Assembly: GCA_965364515.1 (NCBI GenBank)
Contig: CBDTXZ010000020.1
Span: 1-29,216, forward strand
DNA from: JAHEDH01 sp965364515
GTDB lineage: Bacteria > Actinomycetota > Acidimicrobiia > Spongiisociales > ZC4RG35
Direction: 5' to 3'
DNA length: 29,216 nt
Made by a program: the position numbers and the translations under genes. Below the pieces are notes generated by a model. That model was not told the origin of the DNA, did not search any database, and saw nothing but the letters and a program-made list of their open reading frames with translations. Each line of letters starts with the position of its first letter. Positions within the stretch are counted from its first letter, which is position 1. Below are positions 6,865-15,242 of this stretch, piece after piece.

Positions 6865-8063
6865 AAGTCGTACTCGCCTACTCCGGAGGTCTCGACACCT
6901 CCGTGATCCTCACCTGGCTCAAAGAGACGTATGACGCCGAGGTGATCACCTACACCGCGGACGTGGGTCAGGGAGAGGAGGTCGGAGAGGCGGTCGAGAA
7001 GGCCTATGCGACGGGAGCATCCGAGGCCGTCGTCGAAGACCTGACACTCCCATTCGTGCGCGATGCCGTCTTCCCGGCCATCCGGGCGAATGCCGTGTAC
7101 GAGTGGTACTACTTGCTGGGCACGTCGCTTGCCCGTCCGATCATCACCAGAGGGATGATGGAGACGGCGGCCAAGCACGGCGCCGACGCCATCGCCCATG
7201 GTGCCACCGGCAAAGGCAACGACCAGGTTCGCTTCGAACTGTCCGCCTACGCCATCGATCCCGACATCAAGGTGATCGCCCCCTGGCGTGAGTGGAATCT
7301 GCGGGGTCGAGCCGATTGTGTGGCCTACGCCGAGGAGCGCGGCATCCCCGTGCCCGTGACTCCCGAGAAGCCCTATTCGATGGACGCGAACCTGCTCCAC
7401 ATCTCCTACGAGGGTGGCGTCCTCGAAGATCCATGGGAAGGCCCCCCGGCCGGCATGTTCCGGATGACGACCGATCCGGAGTCCGCTCCCGATGAGCCAG
7501 AACGCGTCGAGATCACCTTCGAGGCGGGAACGCCGGTCGCCGTCAACGGCGAGGCGCTCGAGCCGGTCGAGTTGCTGACGAAGCTGAACGAGATCGGTGG
7601 TCGCCACGGAGTGGGGCGGATCGACATCGTCGAGAACCGGTTCGTCGGCATGAAGAGCCGAGGCGTGTACGAGACCCCCGGAGGCACGCTGCTGCATCAC
7701 GCCCACCGCGCGGTCGAGTCCATCACCCTCGACCGTGAGGTGGCACACCTCCGCGACGAGCTGGTTCCGAGGTATGCAGAGATGGTCTACAACGGTTTCT
7801 GGTACGCCCCGGAACGCGAGGCACTGCAGGCGTTCATGGATTCGATCCAGGTGCGAGTGAACGGTGACGCCAGATTGAAGCTGTTCAAGGGAAACGTCAC
7901 CGTGGAAGGTCGTCGATCCGAGCGGCACGCCCTGTACGACCAGGCGACCGTCACGTTCGAGGAGGACGATGTGTACGACCAGGCGGACGCCGCCGGCTTC
8001 ATTCGCCTCAACGCGCTGCGGCTCCGGCGCCTCGCCGAGGAACGTCTCGGCGAGGGCGAGTGA
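6861..8063 (+). CDS. argG: Argininosuccinate synthase
   Basis: A 400-residue argininosuccinate synthase, the usual length. It joins citrulline and aspartate with ATP to give argininosuccinate, the penultimate step of arginine synthesis in the cytosol. The N-type ATP pyrophosphatase motif AYSGGLDTS is at residues 6-14; GATGKGNDQVRFE (near 113-125), which contacts citrulline and aspartate, is intact, as are WREWNLRGR and EKPYSMDANLLH. The ATG overlaps the argR stop (ATGA), so its expression depends on argR translation. argH follows after 55 bp. Confidence 0.97.
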   Translation: MKVVLAYSGGLDTSVILTWLKETYDAEVITYTADVGQGEEVGEAVEKAYATGASEAVVEDLTLPFVRDAVFPAIRANAVYEWYYLLGTSLARPIITRGMMETAAKHGADAIAHGATGKGNDQVRFELSAYAIDPDIKVIAPWREWNLRGRADCVAYAEERGIPVPVTPEKPYSMDANLLHISYEGGVLEDPWEGPPAGMFRMTTDPESAPDEPERVEITFEAGTPVAVNGEALEPVELLTKLNEIGGRHGVGRIDIVENRFVGMKSRGVYETPGGTLLHHAHRAVESITLDREVAHLRDELVPRYAEMVYNGFWYAPEREALQAFMDSIQVRVNGDARLKLFKGNVTVEGRRSERHALYDQATVTFEEDDVYDQADAAGFIRLNALRLRRLAEERLGEGE

Positions 8064-8106
8064 CCGTCGTGAGATCGACGAGTCGGGCCGGCTGTCGCGT
8101 CGCCGA

Positions 8107-8112
8107 TATGCT
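8107..8112 (+). promoter_or_regulatory. Candidate -10 (TATGCT) for leaderless argH transcript
   Basis: TATGCT lies 6 nt before the argH ATG at 8119, the same geometry as argR. It suggests that argH can be transcribed from its own start in addition to read-through from argRG. Confidence 0.45.
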
Positions 8113-8118
8113 CGAAGA

Positions 8119-9471
8119 ATGACGCTCTGGAGCGGGAGGTTCGAGGACGCGCCGTCCGACGTGCTGTGGCGGTACACGGCGTCGCAGACCGACCGCCGCC
8201 TGCTGAGCGTCGACATCCGCGGGTCCATCGCCCACGTCGGGATGCTCGCCGATGTCGGCCTGATCACCGGTGAGGAGCACGCGACCATCGACACGGCGCT
8301 CCATCAGCTCCTCGCCGACGCGGCCGATGACACCTTCGAGTTCCTCGAAACCGACGAGGACGTGCACTCCGCCGTCGAGCGCCGGCTGATCGAGCTCGTC
8401 GGAGATGTCGGCAAGAAACTCCACACCGGTCGGTCACGCAACGACCAGATCGCGTTGGACATCCGGCTGTATCTGCTCGAGACGAGCGCGCTCCGGCAAC
8501 GCCAGCTGGCCGAGTTCGCAGGGACGCTGGTGGAGTTGGCGCAGGCCAACGCCGATGTCGTCGTACCCAGCTACACCCACCTCCAACAGGCCCAGGCCAT
8601 CCCGCTCGCCCATCATCTACTGGCCTACGCGTGGATGGCGGTACGGGCGCGCAGCCGGTTCGCCGACCTCGACGAGCGGATGGCCGTCTCACCCCTCGGG
8701 GCTTCGGCGTCGGGAGGCTCGAGCCTCCCGATCGATCCGTACATCACCGCCCAGCGTTTGGGGTTCCCGGTGGTGTTCCCGAACAGCCTCGACGCGGTCG
8801 GGTCCCGCGACCTCGTCGCCGAATACGTCTTCTGTTGTACCCAGACGATGGTCGATCTGTCCCGCCTGTCCGAAGAGCTCATTCTCTGGGCCACCTCCGA
8901 GTTCGCCTGGGCGACCTTCTCAGACTCCCTGACCACCGGGAGCTCGGCCCTTCCGCAGAAGAAGAATCCCGACATCGCCGAGCTGGCCAGGGGGAAGTCG
9001 GCCGGCGCCATCGGCTCGCTCACGGCGATCCTCACACTGCAGAAGGGGCTGCCGCTCGCATACAACCGAGACCTCCAAGAGGACAAGGAACACGTCTTCG
9101 CAGCGGACGACACACTCGGGGGAACACTCGAGGCGGTGACTGCGATGCTCGGATCGGCCGAATTCGATCCGCCGCCACCGACCTCCTGGACGATGGCCCT
9201 CGACTTCGCCGAGGCGCTCGTCGGGCGGGGTGTCCCGTTCCGCGAGGCGCACGAAGCGGTCGGACGGTTGGTGTCTCGGCTCCTGTCGGACGGGCGAACG
9301 CTCGCCGGGGTCACGGCTGGGGATCTCGCGGCCGTCGACGAGCGCTTCGTCGACGAGGACACCGAGCTCGCAGATCCGACCGAGTCGATCAGACGACGCT
9401 CGTCCAGCGGAGGAGGCTCGTTCGAATCGGTCGACCGGCAGATCGAGGCGCTTCAGCACCTGCTCGCGTGA
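8119..9471 (+). CDS. argH: Argininosuccinate lyase
   Basis: A 450-residue lyase of the fumarase/aspartase superfamily that splits argininosuccinate into arginine and fumarate. ATG 8119 is chosen because the family N-terminus begins at LWSGRFE; the frame is open back to 7969, inside argG. The superfamily signature GSSALPQKKNPD, containing the mobile catalytic serine loop, is present, as are TGRSRNDQ and THLQQAQ (with the catalytic histidine). The gene completes the argRGH cluster; other arg biosynthesis genes are not in the window. It ends 27 bp from the convergent pseudo-kinase gene, with no hairpin between them. Confidence 0.97.
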   Translation: MTLWSGRFEDAPSDVLWRYTASQTDRRLLSVDIRGSIAHVGMLADVGLITGEEHATIDTALHQLLADAADDTFEFLETDEDVHSAVERRLIELVGDVGKKLHTGRSRNDQIALDIRLYLLETSALRQRQLAEFAGTLVELAQANADVVVPSYTHLQQAQAIPLAHHLLAYAWMAVRARSRFADLDERMAVSPLGASASGGSSLPIDPYITAQRLGFPVVFPNSLDAVGSRDLVAEYVFCCTQTMVDLSRLSEELILWATSEFAWATFSDSLTTGSSALPQKKNPDIAELARGKSAGAIGSLTAILTLQKGLPLAYNRDLQEDKEHVFAADDTLGGTLEAVTAMLGSAEFDPPPPTSWTMALDFAEALVGRGVPFREAHEAVGRLVSRLLSDGRTLAGVTAGDLAAVDERFVDEDTELADPTESIRRRSSSGGGSFESVDRQIEALQHLLA

Positions 9472-9498
9472 GCGGACGTTCCGTGCTCTCGATCGTCC

Positions 9499-10818
9499 TC
9501 ACTTCGGAGGTGCAGAGCACAGCGTCACCTCGAACTTCCCGACGCCCGCCTCGTGGTCGTAGGAGAGCTCGCCACCCATCCTGATCGCCAGCTGACGTGC
9601 AACCGAGAGGCCCATGAACCGCGCATCCGGATCGACCGTCGTTCCCAGCTCGCCTGTGGACGGGCCGAACACCCGGCGCCTCAGGTCGGTGTCGAGGGGT
9701 TGCCCGACCCACGAAACGGTCAGGAACACGGTGGAGCTGCGTCGGTGGATGGTGATCGTCGTGTCTCGGCCGCCGTGGTCTACTGCGTCGGTGATCAGAT
9801 TCCGGATGATCTGTCTGATTCGGGCGGGATCGCCGAGGCAGACCCGGCGCTCCACATTGCGGCCGGGGGTGGAGACCTCGGCCATCGACGACCCTCCGAC
9901 TTCGAGCACCTGCGCAACCTGAGCAGACAGATCCACCGGTACCTCTGCGACGGGGAGATCACCGAGCTCGGAACGCGAGACGACCAGCAGGTCTTCGACG
10001 ATCCCGGCGACGCGGGTCGCGCCTCCGGCTATCGCAACTGCGAGGCCCCGGCGTCGTTCGGCGTCGTCGACCGGCTCTTCGAGCAGGCGAGCGAAGTCGA
10101 CGACCTTCGCGAGCGGCGACCGCAGTTCGGTGGTCACGGAGGCAACGAGTCGGTTCTTGGCGGTGATCAGGTCGTGCATCCGGCGCTCTTCCGCCTTGTG
10201 AGCGGTGATGTCGGTCATCGCGACCACGACCCTGGAATAGTCCGGGATCTCGAAGGGCTCCGGCACGGTGGCGAGCAGAAGCGCCTCGAACGTCCCGCCA
10301 TCTGGCAGCGTCCCGACGAACTCGATCTCGCTCGACGTCTCCCTGGTCATCACCATCTCGGTCAGCGCCGTCCATGCGACATCGGAGACACCGATGTGGC
10401 CGACGTCGAGCGGCTCGTCGGCGGGTCGGGGCGGGATTCCCAGCAGCGTCGTGGCGGCTTCGTTCGCCGCAGTGATCCGGATCCTGGTCAGGAGGCCCAC
10501 GAGTGAACCGTTGGTTGCTCCGGAGATCACTCGGGGCGCCTCGAGAGCCGACATGTCCAGCTGGAGGATCGCGATCGGCGATTGCTCGAAGAGATTCGTC
10601 TGGCTCGACCGCCGGCGGACGACCTCGCGACGCAGGACCGCTTCCACGCCCTCGGATTCGTGGGTCGTCAGGATCGAACACGCCTTCTCGAGCAGTCCGA
10701 GCAGCGGCTGCCATTGGTCTGGCCCGGGGGGCGTGTTGCGATCGAGCCCCAGCCCTTCGAGTTGTGCGTCCAGGAGGCTGCGAGTGCCCGCATCGGTGAC
10801 GGTTGACGGTGTTTCCAT
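9499..10818 (-). CDS. PAS-domain protein with degenerate histidine-kinase module
   Basis: A 439-residue soluble protein. A PAS/PAC-type domain covers roughly residues 72-212 (ending VVVAMTDITAHKAEERRM). A HisKA-like helix pair and a GHKL ATPase-like domain follow. Every hallmark is altered: the H-box reads VTTELRSPL (228-236), with Thr230 where the phospho-accepting His should be; the N-box NLITDA has Asp344 for the catalytic Asn; the G1 region reads VSWVGQPL instead of V-x-D-x-G-x-G-I; and G2 has lost its first two glycines (ARFMGLS). It should therefore not autophosphorylate and probably works as a ligand-responsive scaffold or inhibitor. It lies 40 bp downstream of the antiporter gene on the same strand, probably in one operon. 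The start has AGGGA at a good distance. Confidence 0.85.
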   Translation of the reverse strand: METPSTVTDAGTRSLLDAQLEGLGLDRNTPPGPDQWQPLLGLLEKACSILTTHESEGVEAVLRREVVRRRSSQTNLFEQSPIAILQLDMSALEAPRVISGATNGSLVGLLTRIRITAANEAATTLLGIPPRPADEPLDVGHIGVSDVAWTALTEMVMTRETSSEIEFVGTLPDGGTFEALLLATVPEPFEIPDYSRVVVAMTDITAHKAEERRMHDLITAKNRLVASVTTELRSPLAKVVDFARLLEEPVDDAERRRGLAVAIAGGATRVAGIVEDLLVVSRSELGDLPVAEVPVDLSAQVAQVLEVGGSSMAEVSTPGRNVERRVCLGDPARIRQIIRNLITDAVDHGGRDTTITIHRRSSTVFLTVSWVGQPLDTDLRRRVFGPSTGELGTTVDPDARFMGLSVARQLAIRMGGELSYDHEAGVGKFEVTLCSAPPK

Positions 10819-10858
10819 GCCGTCCCTGTCGGCACGTCGGCGCCATGCTGAAGGAAGC

Positions 10859-11800
10859 TCAGATACTCACGAGAATCAGCGGATAGCTGATGAGGAGCAA
10901 CGCTCCTTCACGTCGACCGAGTGCCTTGGTGGTCAGGGCCAGGACGCCCGTGAGGACCGTCACCCCCAACATCGTGAGCAGCGGCTGCTGAAACGACTCC
11001 TGCGTGGAGGAGTTCGAGACGATGCCCGCCACCCCGCCGACGCCCAGCGCGTTGAAGATGTTCGAGCCGAGGACGTTCCCGAGGACGAGGTCGTTCTCGT
11101 TGCGGCGGGCTGCAGCGACAGCGGTGGCGAGTTCGGGAAGCGACGTGCCGATCGCCACGAGTGTGAGCGAGATCACGGCATCCGAGACGCCGATGGTCTC
11201 GGCCACCGACCGGGCACCTCTCACCAACAGATCGGCCCCGAGGAGGGTGAGGCTCAGCGACAGGAGCGCAAGCAGTGTCTCGCGCCTGGTGTCGACGTCG
11301 ACGGCACTGCTGACCTTCTCGACCTTGAGACCGAGGTCGTCGACGGCGCCCGAACGCGACCAGTGGATGATCAGGGCCATCGCTCCGACGAGTCCGACGG
11401 CCAGGACGACGCCCTCGGCGCGATTGAGATTGTTGTTGAAGGCCAGCCCGGCCAGCAGGATCGAACCCGCCAGCATCAGCCCGCCCTCTCGTGTGATCGT
11501 GCGCGGTTGGCGAGCGATCGGACTGATCACGGCGCTGACGCCGAGCACGAGAGCCAGGTTGGCGACGTTGGAACCGACGATGTTGCCGAGAGCGAAATCG
11601 AGGCCGCCGGGGCGGGCAGCAGCGACACCGGAGACCAGCATCTCGGGCAGCGACGTCCCCAGTCCGACGACGACCGCACCGATGAGCACGGTGGACAGCC
11701 CGAACTTCGCGGCCAGCCGCGCTGCCGCAACGACCAGTCTGTCGGCGGCAAACGTCAGGAGACCGAACCCGACGACGATGAAGACCACATCTATCAGCAT
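10859..11800 (-). CDS. Calcium/sodium antiporter, CaCA family (YrbG-like)
   Basis: A 313-residue polytopic membrane protein with about ten hydrophobic segments and the internal duplication typical of the Ca2+:cation antiporter family. The two alpha-repeats are visible: VVGLGTSLPEMLVS with ALGNIVGSNVANLALVLG in the first half, and VAIGTSLPELATA with VLGNVLGSNIFNALGVGG in the second. The GTSLPE glutamates are the ion-coordinating residues of the family. It probably exchanges cytosolic Ca2+ for Na+ or H+, though the ion specificity of bacterial members is not certain. The gene is divergent from the haloalkane dehalogenase and upstream of the pseudo-histidine-kinase gene (40-bp gap). Confidence 0.93.
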   Translation of the reverse strand: MLIDVVFIVVGFGLLTFAADRLVVAAARLAAKFGLSTVLIGAVVVGLGTSLPEMLVSGVAAARPGGLDFALGNIVGSNVANLALVLGVSAVISPIARQPRTITREGGLMLAGSILLAGLAFNNNLNRAEGVVLAVGLVGAMALIIHWSRSGAVDDLGLKVEKVSSAVDVDTRRETLLALLSLSLTLLGADLLVRGARSVAETIGVSDAVISLTLVAIGTSLPELATAVAAARRNENDLVLGNVLGSNIFNALGVGGVAGIVSNSSTQESFQQPLLTMLGVTVLTGVLALTTKALGRREGALLLISYPLILVSI

Positions 11801-11809
11801 GTCCGGCGC

Positions 11810-11815
11810 AAGCTA
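11810..11815 (-). promoter_or_regulatory. Candidate -10 (TAGCTT) for the antiporter gene
   Basis: Minus-strand TAGCTT lies 9 nt before the ATG at 11800, implying a leader of only two or three nucleotides. It is in the same short divergent region as the dehalogenase promoter. Confidence 0.35.
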
Positions 11816-11848
11816 CCGATTCGTCGGCTCATTGCGAAGTGGCTGAGG

Positions 11849-11854
11849 TAGCGT
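11849..11854 (+). promoter_or_regulatory. Candidate -10 (TAGCGT) for leaderless dehalogenase transcript
   Basis: TAGCGT is followed by 6 nt (cgcctc) and then ATG 11861; no Shine-Dalgarno sequence is present. Confidence 0.5.
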
Positions 11855-11860
11855 CGCCTC

Positions 11861-12709
11861 ATGGCGTTCGAGAAGAAGCGGTTGACGGTCCTCGGGTCGG
11901 GCATGGCGTACCTGGATGTCGGCGAGGGCCGACCGATCGTGCTGCAGCACGGCAATCCCACTTCCTCGTTCCTCTGGAGGGACGTGATCGCCGGTCTGAA
12001 GGGACATGGCCGGTGCATCGCCCCGGATCTGATCGGGATGGGGGACTCCGAGAAGATCGACAGCCTGTATCGGTTCACCGATCATCGGAACCACCTCGAC
12101 GCATTCCTCGAGGAGATGGGGTTGGACGATGGCGTCGTCCTGGTCGGCCACGACTGGGGCGGGGCGTTGCTCTTCGACTGGGCGTCCCGCCATCCGTCGG
12201 CCGTCGACGGCATCGTGTACATGGAGACGATCGTCGCTCCGCTCGAGTGGGAGGACTGGCCCGAGTCCGCGCGGAATGCCTTTCAGGCGATGCGGTCGGA
12301 TGCGGGGGAGCAGATGGTGCTGGGGAAGAACTTCTTCGTCGAGCGGATTCTGCCGGCCTCGGTTTTGAAGACACTCCCGGCAGAAGTGATGGAGGAGTAT
12401 CGCCGTCCGTTCCCGAACGCAGCCTCCAGGGTCCCGACCCTGCGGTTCCCGAGAGAGATCCCGATCGGTGGCACTCCTGAGGACATGGTCGAGATCGTGA
12501 GCCGATACTCGACCTTCATGGCCGAGACCGACATCCCGAAGCTGTTCATCAACGCCGATCCCGGTTCGATTCTCGTCGGCGCCCAACGCGAGCTGGTCCG
12601 CACCTGGCCCAACCAGCGGGAAGTCACCGTTCCCGGCGTGCATTTCATCCAGGAGGACTCGGGTCCAGAGATCGGTCGAGCAATTGCGGAGTTCGTCGAT
12701 TCGCTGTGA
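11861..12709 (+). CDS. Haloalkane dehalogenase (HLD-II, LinB/DhaA-like)
   Basis: A 282-residue alpha/beta-hydrolase that closely follows the LinB/DhaA subfamily, which hydrolyses carbon-halogen bonds to an alcohol and halide. The full catalytic set is present at the expected places: oxyanion/halide loop HGNPTSS with Asn32, nucleophile Asp98 and halide-binding Trp99 in GHDWGG, catalytic acid Glu122 in METIVAPLEW, and His261 in GVHFIQED. The cap domain covers about residues 130-210. There is no signal peptide, so it is cytosolic. No downstream halohydrin, alcohol or aldehyde dehydrogenase is nearby, so the substrate and pathway are not shown by context. The start is fixed by the leaderless-type promoter. 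The next gene starts 12 bp downstream. Confidence 0.93.
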   Translation: MAFEKKRLTVLGSGMAYLDVGEGRPIVLQHGNPTSSFLWRDVIAGLKGHGRCIAPDLIGMGDSEKIDSLYRFTDHRNHLDAFLEEMGLDDGVVLVGHDWGGALLFDWASRHPSAVDGIVYMETIVAPLEWEDWPESARNAFQAMRSDAGEQMVLGKNFFVERILPASVLKTLPAEVMEEYRRPFPNAASRVPTLRFPREIPIGGTPEDMVEIVSRYSTFMAETDIPKLFINADPGSILVGAQRELVRTWPNQREVTVPGVHFIQEDSGPEIGRAIAEFVDSL

Positions 12710-12721
12710 TCATCTGAGAGG

Positions 12722-13678
12722 ATGATCGCCAGACGGGCCCCGAGATGGACGTCGATCCTGCTGGTCGTGCCGGCAGTCTTCGCCGCAATCGCCTCCATCC
12801 TCAGTTTCATGGGATGGCTCTGGTGGCCGCTCGACCTCGCAGCGAACTTCCGGCCCCACTTCGCTGCCGGTTTGGTCGCTGCGGCGGGCTTCCTCGTGCT
12901 GGCCGGTCGGCGACGGTCGGGGGCACTCGTGTTGGTGATCGGTCTCGTCAACGCCGCCGTGGTCGCGCCTCTGTTCGTGTCACCGTCGGTCTCGGGCGAT
13001 CCGGTCGGAGAGACGATCCGCGTGATGACGTTCAACGTGAACGGTCTCAACGACAACTACGACGAGGTCATCGACTACATCGAGACCGAGGCACCCGACG
13101 TCGCCTTCATCCACGAGGCGACGTTCCTGTGGGAGGACGCCCTGGCCGACGCAGGTTTGGCCTATCGGGTCGAACGCGGTCGGCAGGAGCCACTCGACTT
13201 CGGAACGATGGCGCTCGTTCCCGACGGAGCAGCGTTCCACACGTTCGGGTTCGCCACGTCGTCACCGCGGGCCGTCGAGGTCGTGCTCGAACTGGGCGGC
13301 GAGCGGGTGGGCATTCTCGGCTCTCACCCGCTGTCGCCGTCGACCGAGGAGCGGGCGAGGCTGCGGGACGCCCAGCTCGGGTTCGCGAGGGACTGGTCCG
13401 CCGAGTTCGGCGGGCGTCGCATCGTGGCGGGCGATCTGAACGCCACGCCGTGGTCGTACCCGTTCCGACGGCTCCTGTCCGGCGGGGGCCTCCTCAACTC
13501 GCAACGCGGCTTCGGTCTGGAGTTGACCTTTCCCGCCGATTCCAATCCGTTGGTTCAGGTGCCGATCGACCATGTGCTCTACTCGGAGGGTCTCCGCGTC
13601 GTCGATCGGCGCATGGGTCCGCAGCTCGGCTCGGATCACCTGCCCGTCGTCGTGGACCTCGCGCTGATCGTGCCCTGA
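12722..13678 (+). CDS. Membrane-anchored endonuclease/exonuclease/phosphatase-family protein
   Basis: A 318-residue protein with three hydrophobic N-terminal segments (about residues 11-31, 47-61 and 68-87) followed by an EEP-fold catalytic domain. Family motifs are present: TFNVNGLND (near 103-111), the metal-binding Glu in IHEATFLW, GDLNATPW, IDHVLYS and the terminal GSDHLPVVVDL. The substrate may be a phosphodiester in nucleic acid or lipid; similar membrane-anchored EEP proteins are common in actinobacteria and mostly uncharacterised. The catalytic domain probably faces the exterior, but orientation is inferred. The ATG is 12 bp after the dehalogenase stop with GAGAGG just before it, so co-transcription with the dehalogenase is likely. 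Confidence 0.85.
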   Translation: MIARRAPRWTSILLVVPAVFAAIASILSFMGWLWWPLDLAANFRPHFAAGLVAAAGFLVLAGRRRSGALVLVIGLVNAAVVAPLFVSPSVSGDPVGETIRVMTFNVNGLNDNYDEVIDYIETEAPDVAFIHEATFLWEDALADAGLAYRVERGRQEPLDFGTMALVPDGAAFHTFGFATSSPRAVEVVLELGGERVGILGSHPLSPSTEERARLRDAQLGFARDWSAEFGGRRIVAGDLNATPWSYPFRRLLSGGGLLNSQRGFGLELTFPADSNPLVQVPIDHVLYSEGLRVVDRRMGPQLGSDHLPVVVDLALIVP

Positions 13679-13733
13679 CGCGAGTCCCCACCGAACCTGG
13701 CAGACTCGGTGATACGAAACGGAGCGGAGACAA

Positions 13734-15185
13734 GTGCCAGACAGATTCAGAGATCATCGAAACGAGCTGGGTCGCAGGATCGGCCGGAGTTCGATCGCCG
13801 TCGTGCCCGCTTCGATCGAGGTGGTACGGAACAACGACGTCCATCACGACTTCAGACAGGACTCCGACTTCCACTATCTGACAGGGTTCCACGAGCCGGA
13901 CGCGGTCGCGGTCATCGCACCCGGACACGACGGTGGCGACTTCCATCTCTTCGTGCGGCCGCGTGACCGCGAGAGGGAGATCTGGAACGGCTACCGGGTC
14001 GGAACCGAGGGAGCCCGGTCGCAGTTCAGTGCCGATGCCGCCTACGAGCTCTCCGAGCTGGACGAGATCCTGCCGCGTCTGATGCTGGGTCGAGACACCC
14101 TGTTCTATCGGCTCGGCAATCCGAACCACGATGCCCGGATGACCAGGATTCTGGCGAAGGTCCGCTCGATCCGAGAGCGGTATGGGAGGTCTGCTCCCGT
14201 CGGGATCCACGACGTCAGCTCGACGCTCGCAGAGATGCGACTCCAGAAGTCCGAGGCCGAACTGGACTCGCTCCGGGCGGCGTGTGAGCTGTCGGCGTTG
14301 GGACACGCCGAGGCGATGCGGTTCGCCCGGCCGGGTCTGTACGAGTACCAGGTGCAGGCCGCCATGGAGTTTCTGTGGAGAGAGGGCGGTGCCCCCAGAA
14401 ACGGGTATCCCTCGATCGTCGCCTCAGGGCCGAACGCGGTCGTGCTCCACTACGTCGAGAACGATCGTGAGATCGAGGACGGCGACCTGATCCTGATCGA
14501 CGCGGCAGCCGAGATCGACATGTATTCGTCCGACATCACCCGAACGTTCCCCGCGAACGGCACGTTCTCGCTTCCGCAGCGGGCCGTCTACGAAGTCGTG
14601 CTGGAGGCCGAGCGCGCAGGGATCAGGGCGGCCCGCCAGGGCTCGACGCTGAAGACGGTGCACGACGCGTCGGTGGATCTCCTCGTCGACGGTCTCATCG
14701 ATCTCGGACTGGTTCCGGGCGACCCCGACCAGGTCCACGCGATGCATCTGTATCGCCAGTTCTTCATGCACGGGACGTCTCACTGGCTCGGGCTCGACGT
14801 CCACGACGCCGGGGCGTACCAGTTCGACGGCTCGCCGCGTCGGCTCGAGCCGGGAATGTGTTTCACCGTGGAGCCGGGCATCTATGTTGCGCCCGACCGG
14901 GCCGAGGTCGAGTTCACGATGCTCGAGTACGACCTCGACGCTCGAATGGAGCGACGACTCCTCATGGGGGTCGATGCGGCCAGGAAACTGGAGGATGCCG
15001 AGGCGGAGGAGGCCGAGAAGGTCACCCACCGCATTCCCGAGGAGTTCCTGGGGATCGGCGTCCGGATCGAGGACGACATCGCGATCACCGACGACGGCCA
15101 CGAGAACATGACTCACATGGTCCCCGTCGACATGGACCACATCGAAGCCCTCTGCGCCGAACACACCTGGCTGACACGGGAGTGA
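13734..15185 (+). CDS. pepP: Xaa-Pro aminopeptidase P (M24B)
   Basis: A 483-residue aminopeptidase P that removes N-terminal residues preceding proline. The N-terminal creatinase-like domain covers about 1-165, and the pita-bread catalytic domain follows. The dimetal ligands are all visible: Asp256 (LIDAAAE), Asp267 (SSDITR), His350 (HGTSHWLGLDVHD), Glu380 (VEPGIY) and Glu446 (VRIEDD). The start is GTG 13734 with GGAG (13721-13724) and GGAGA upstream. A 13-bp-stem hairpin begins 4 nt after the stop. Confidence 0.93.
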   Translation: MPDRFRDHRNELGRRIGRSSIAVVPASIEVVRNNDVHHDFRQDSDFHYLTGFHEPDAVAVIAPGHDGGDFHLFVRPRDREREIWNGYRVGTEGARSQFSADAAYELSELDEILPRLMLGRDTLFYRLGNPNHDARMTRILAKVRSIRERYGRSAPVGIHDVSSTLAEMRLQKSEAELDSLRAACELSALGHAEAMRFARPGLYEYQVQAAMEFLWREGGAPRNGYPSIVASGPNAVVLHYVENDREIEDGDLILIDAAAEIDMYSSDITRTFPANGTFSLPQRAVYEVVLEAERAGIRAARQGSTLKTVHDASVDLLVDGLIDLGLVPGDPDQVHAMHLYRQFFMHGTSHWLGLDVHDAGAYQFDGSPRRLEPGMCFTVEPGIYVAPDRAEVEFTMLEYDLDARMERRLLMGVDAARKLEDAEAEEAEKVTHRIPEEFLGIGVRIEDDIAITDDGHENMTHMVPVDMDHIEALCAEHTWLTRE

Positions 15186-15188
15186 GCC

Positions 15189-15239
15189 CGTTCTTGTGAC
15201 GGGAACCCACGCAATACCTGGGTAAACGTCACAAGAACG
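15189..15239. terminator. Bidirectional hairpin between convergent pepP and hemolysin III genes
   Basis: A 13-bp perfect outer stem is formed by GTTCTTGTGACG (15190-15201) and CGTCACAAGAAC (15227-15238), extended by one C-G pair. Inside it is a second 5-bp stem, ACCCA (15205-15209) with TGGGT (15219-15223). It fills nearly the whole 57-bp gap between two converging genes, the position of a shared terminator. There is no long U-tract. Confidence 0.65.
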
Positions 15240-15242
15240 CAA

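Noticed and set aside
10268..11851. A 527-codon plus-strand open frame over the antiporter and pseudo-kinase genes
   Set aside because: It is the antisense of two clear genes; its composition (Arg, Asp, Gln, Gly rich) is a shadow of high-GC codon bias.
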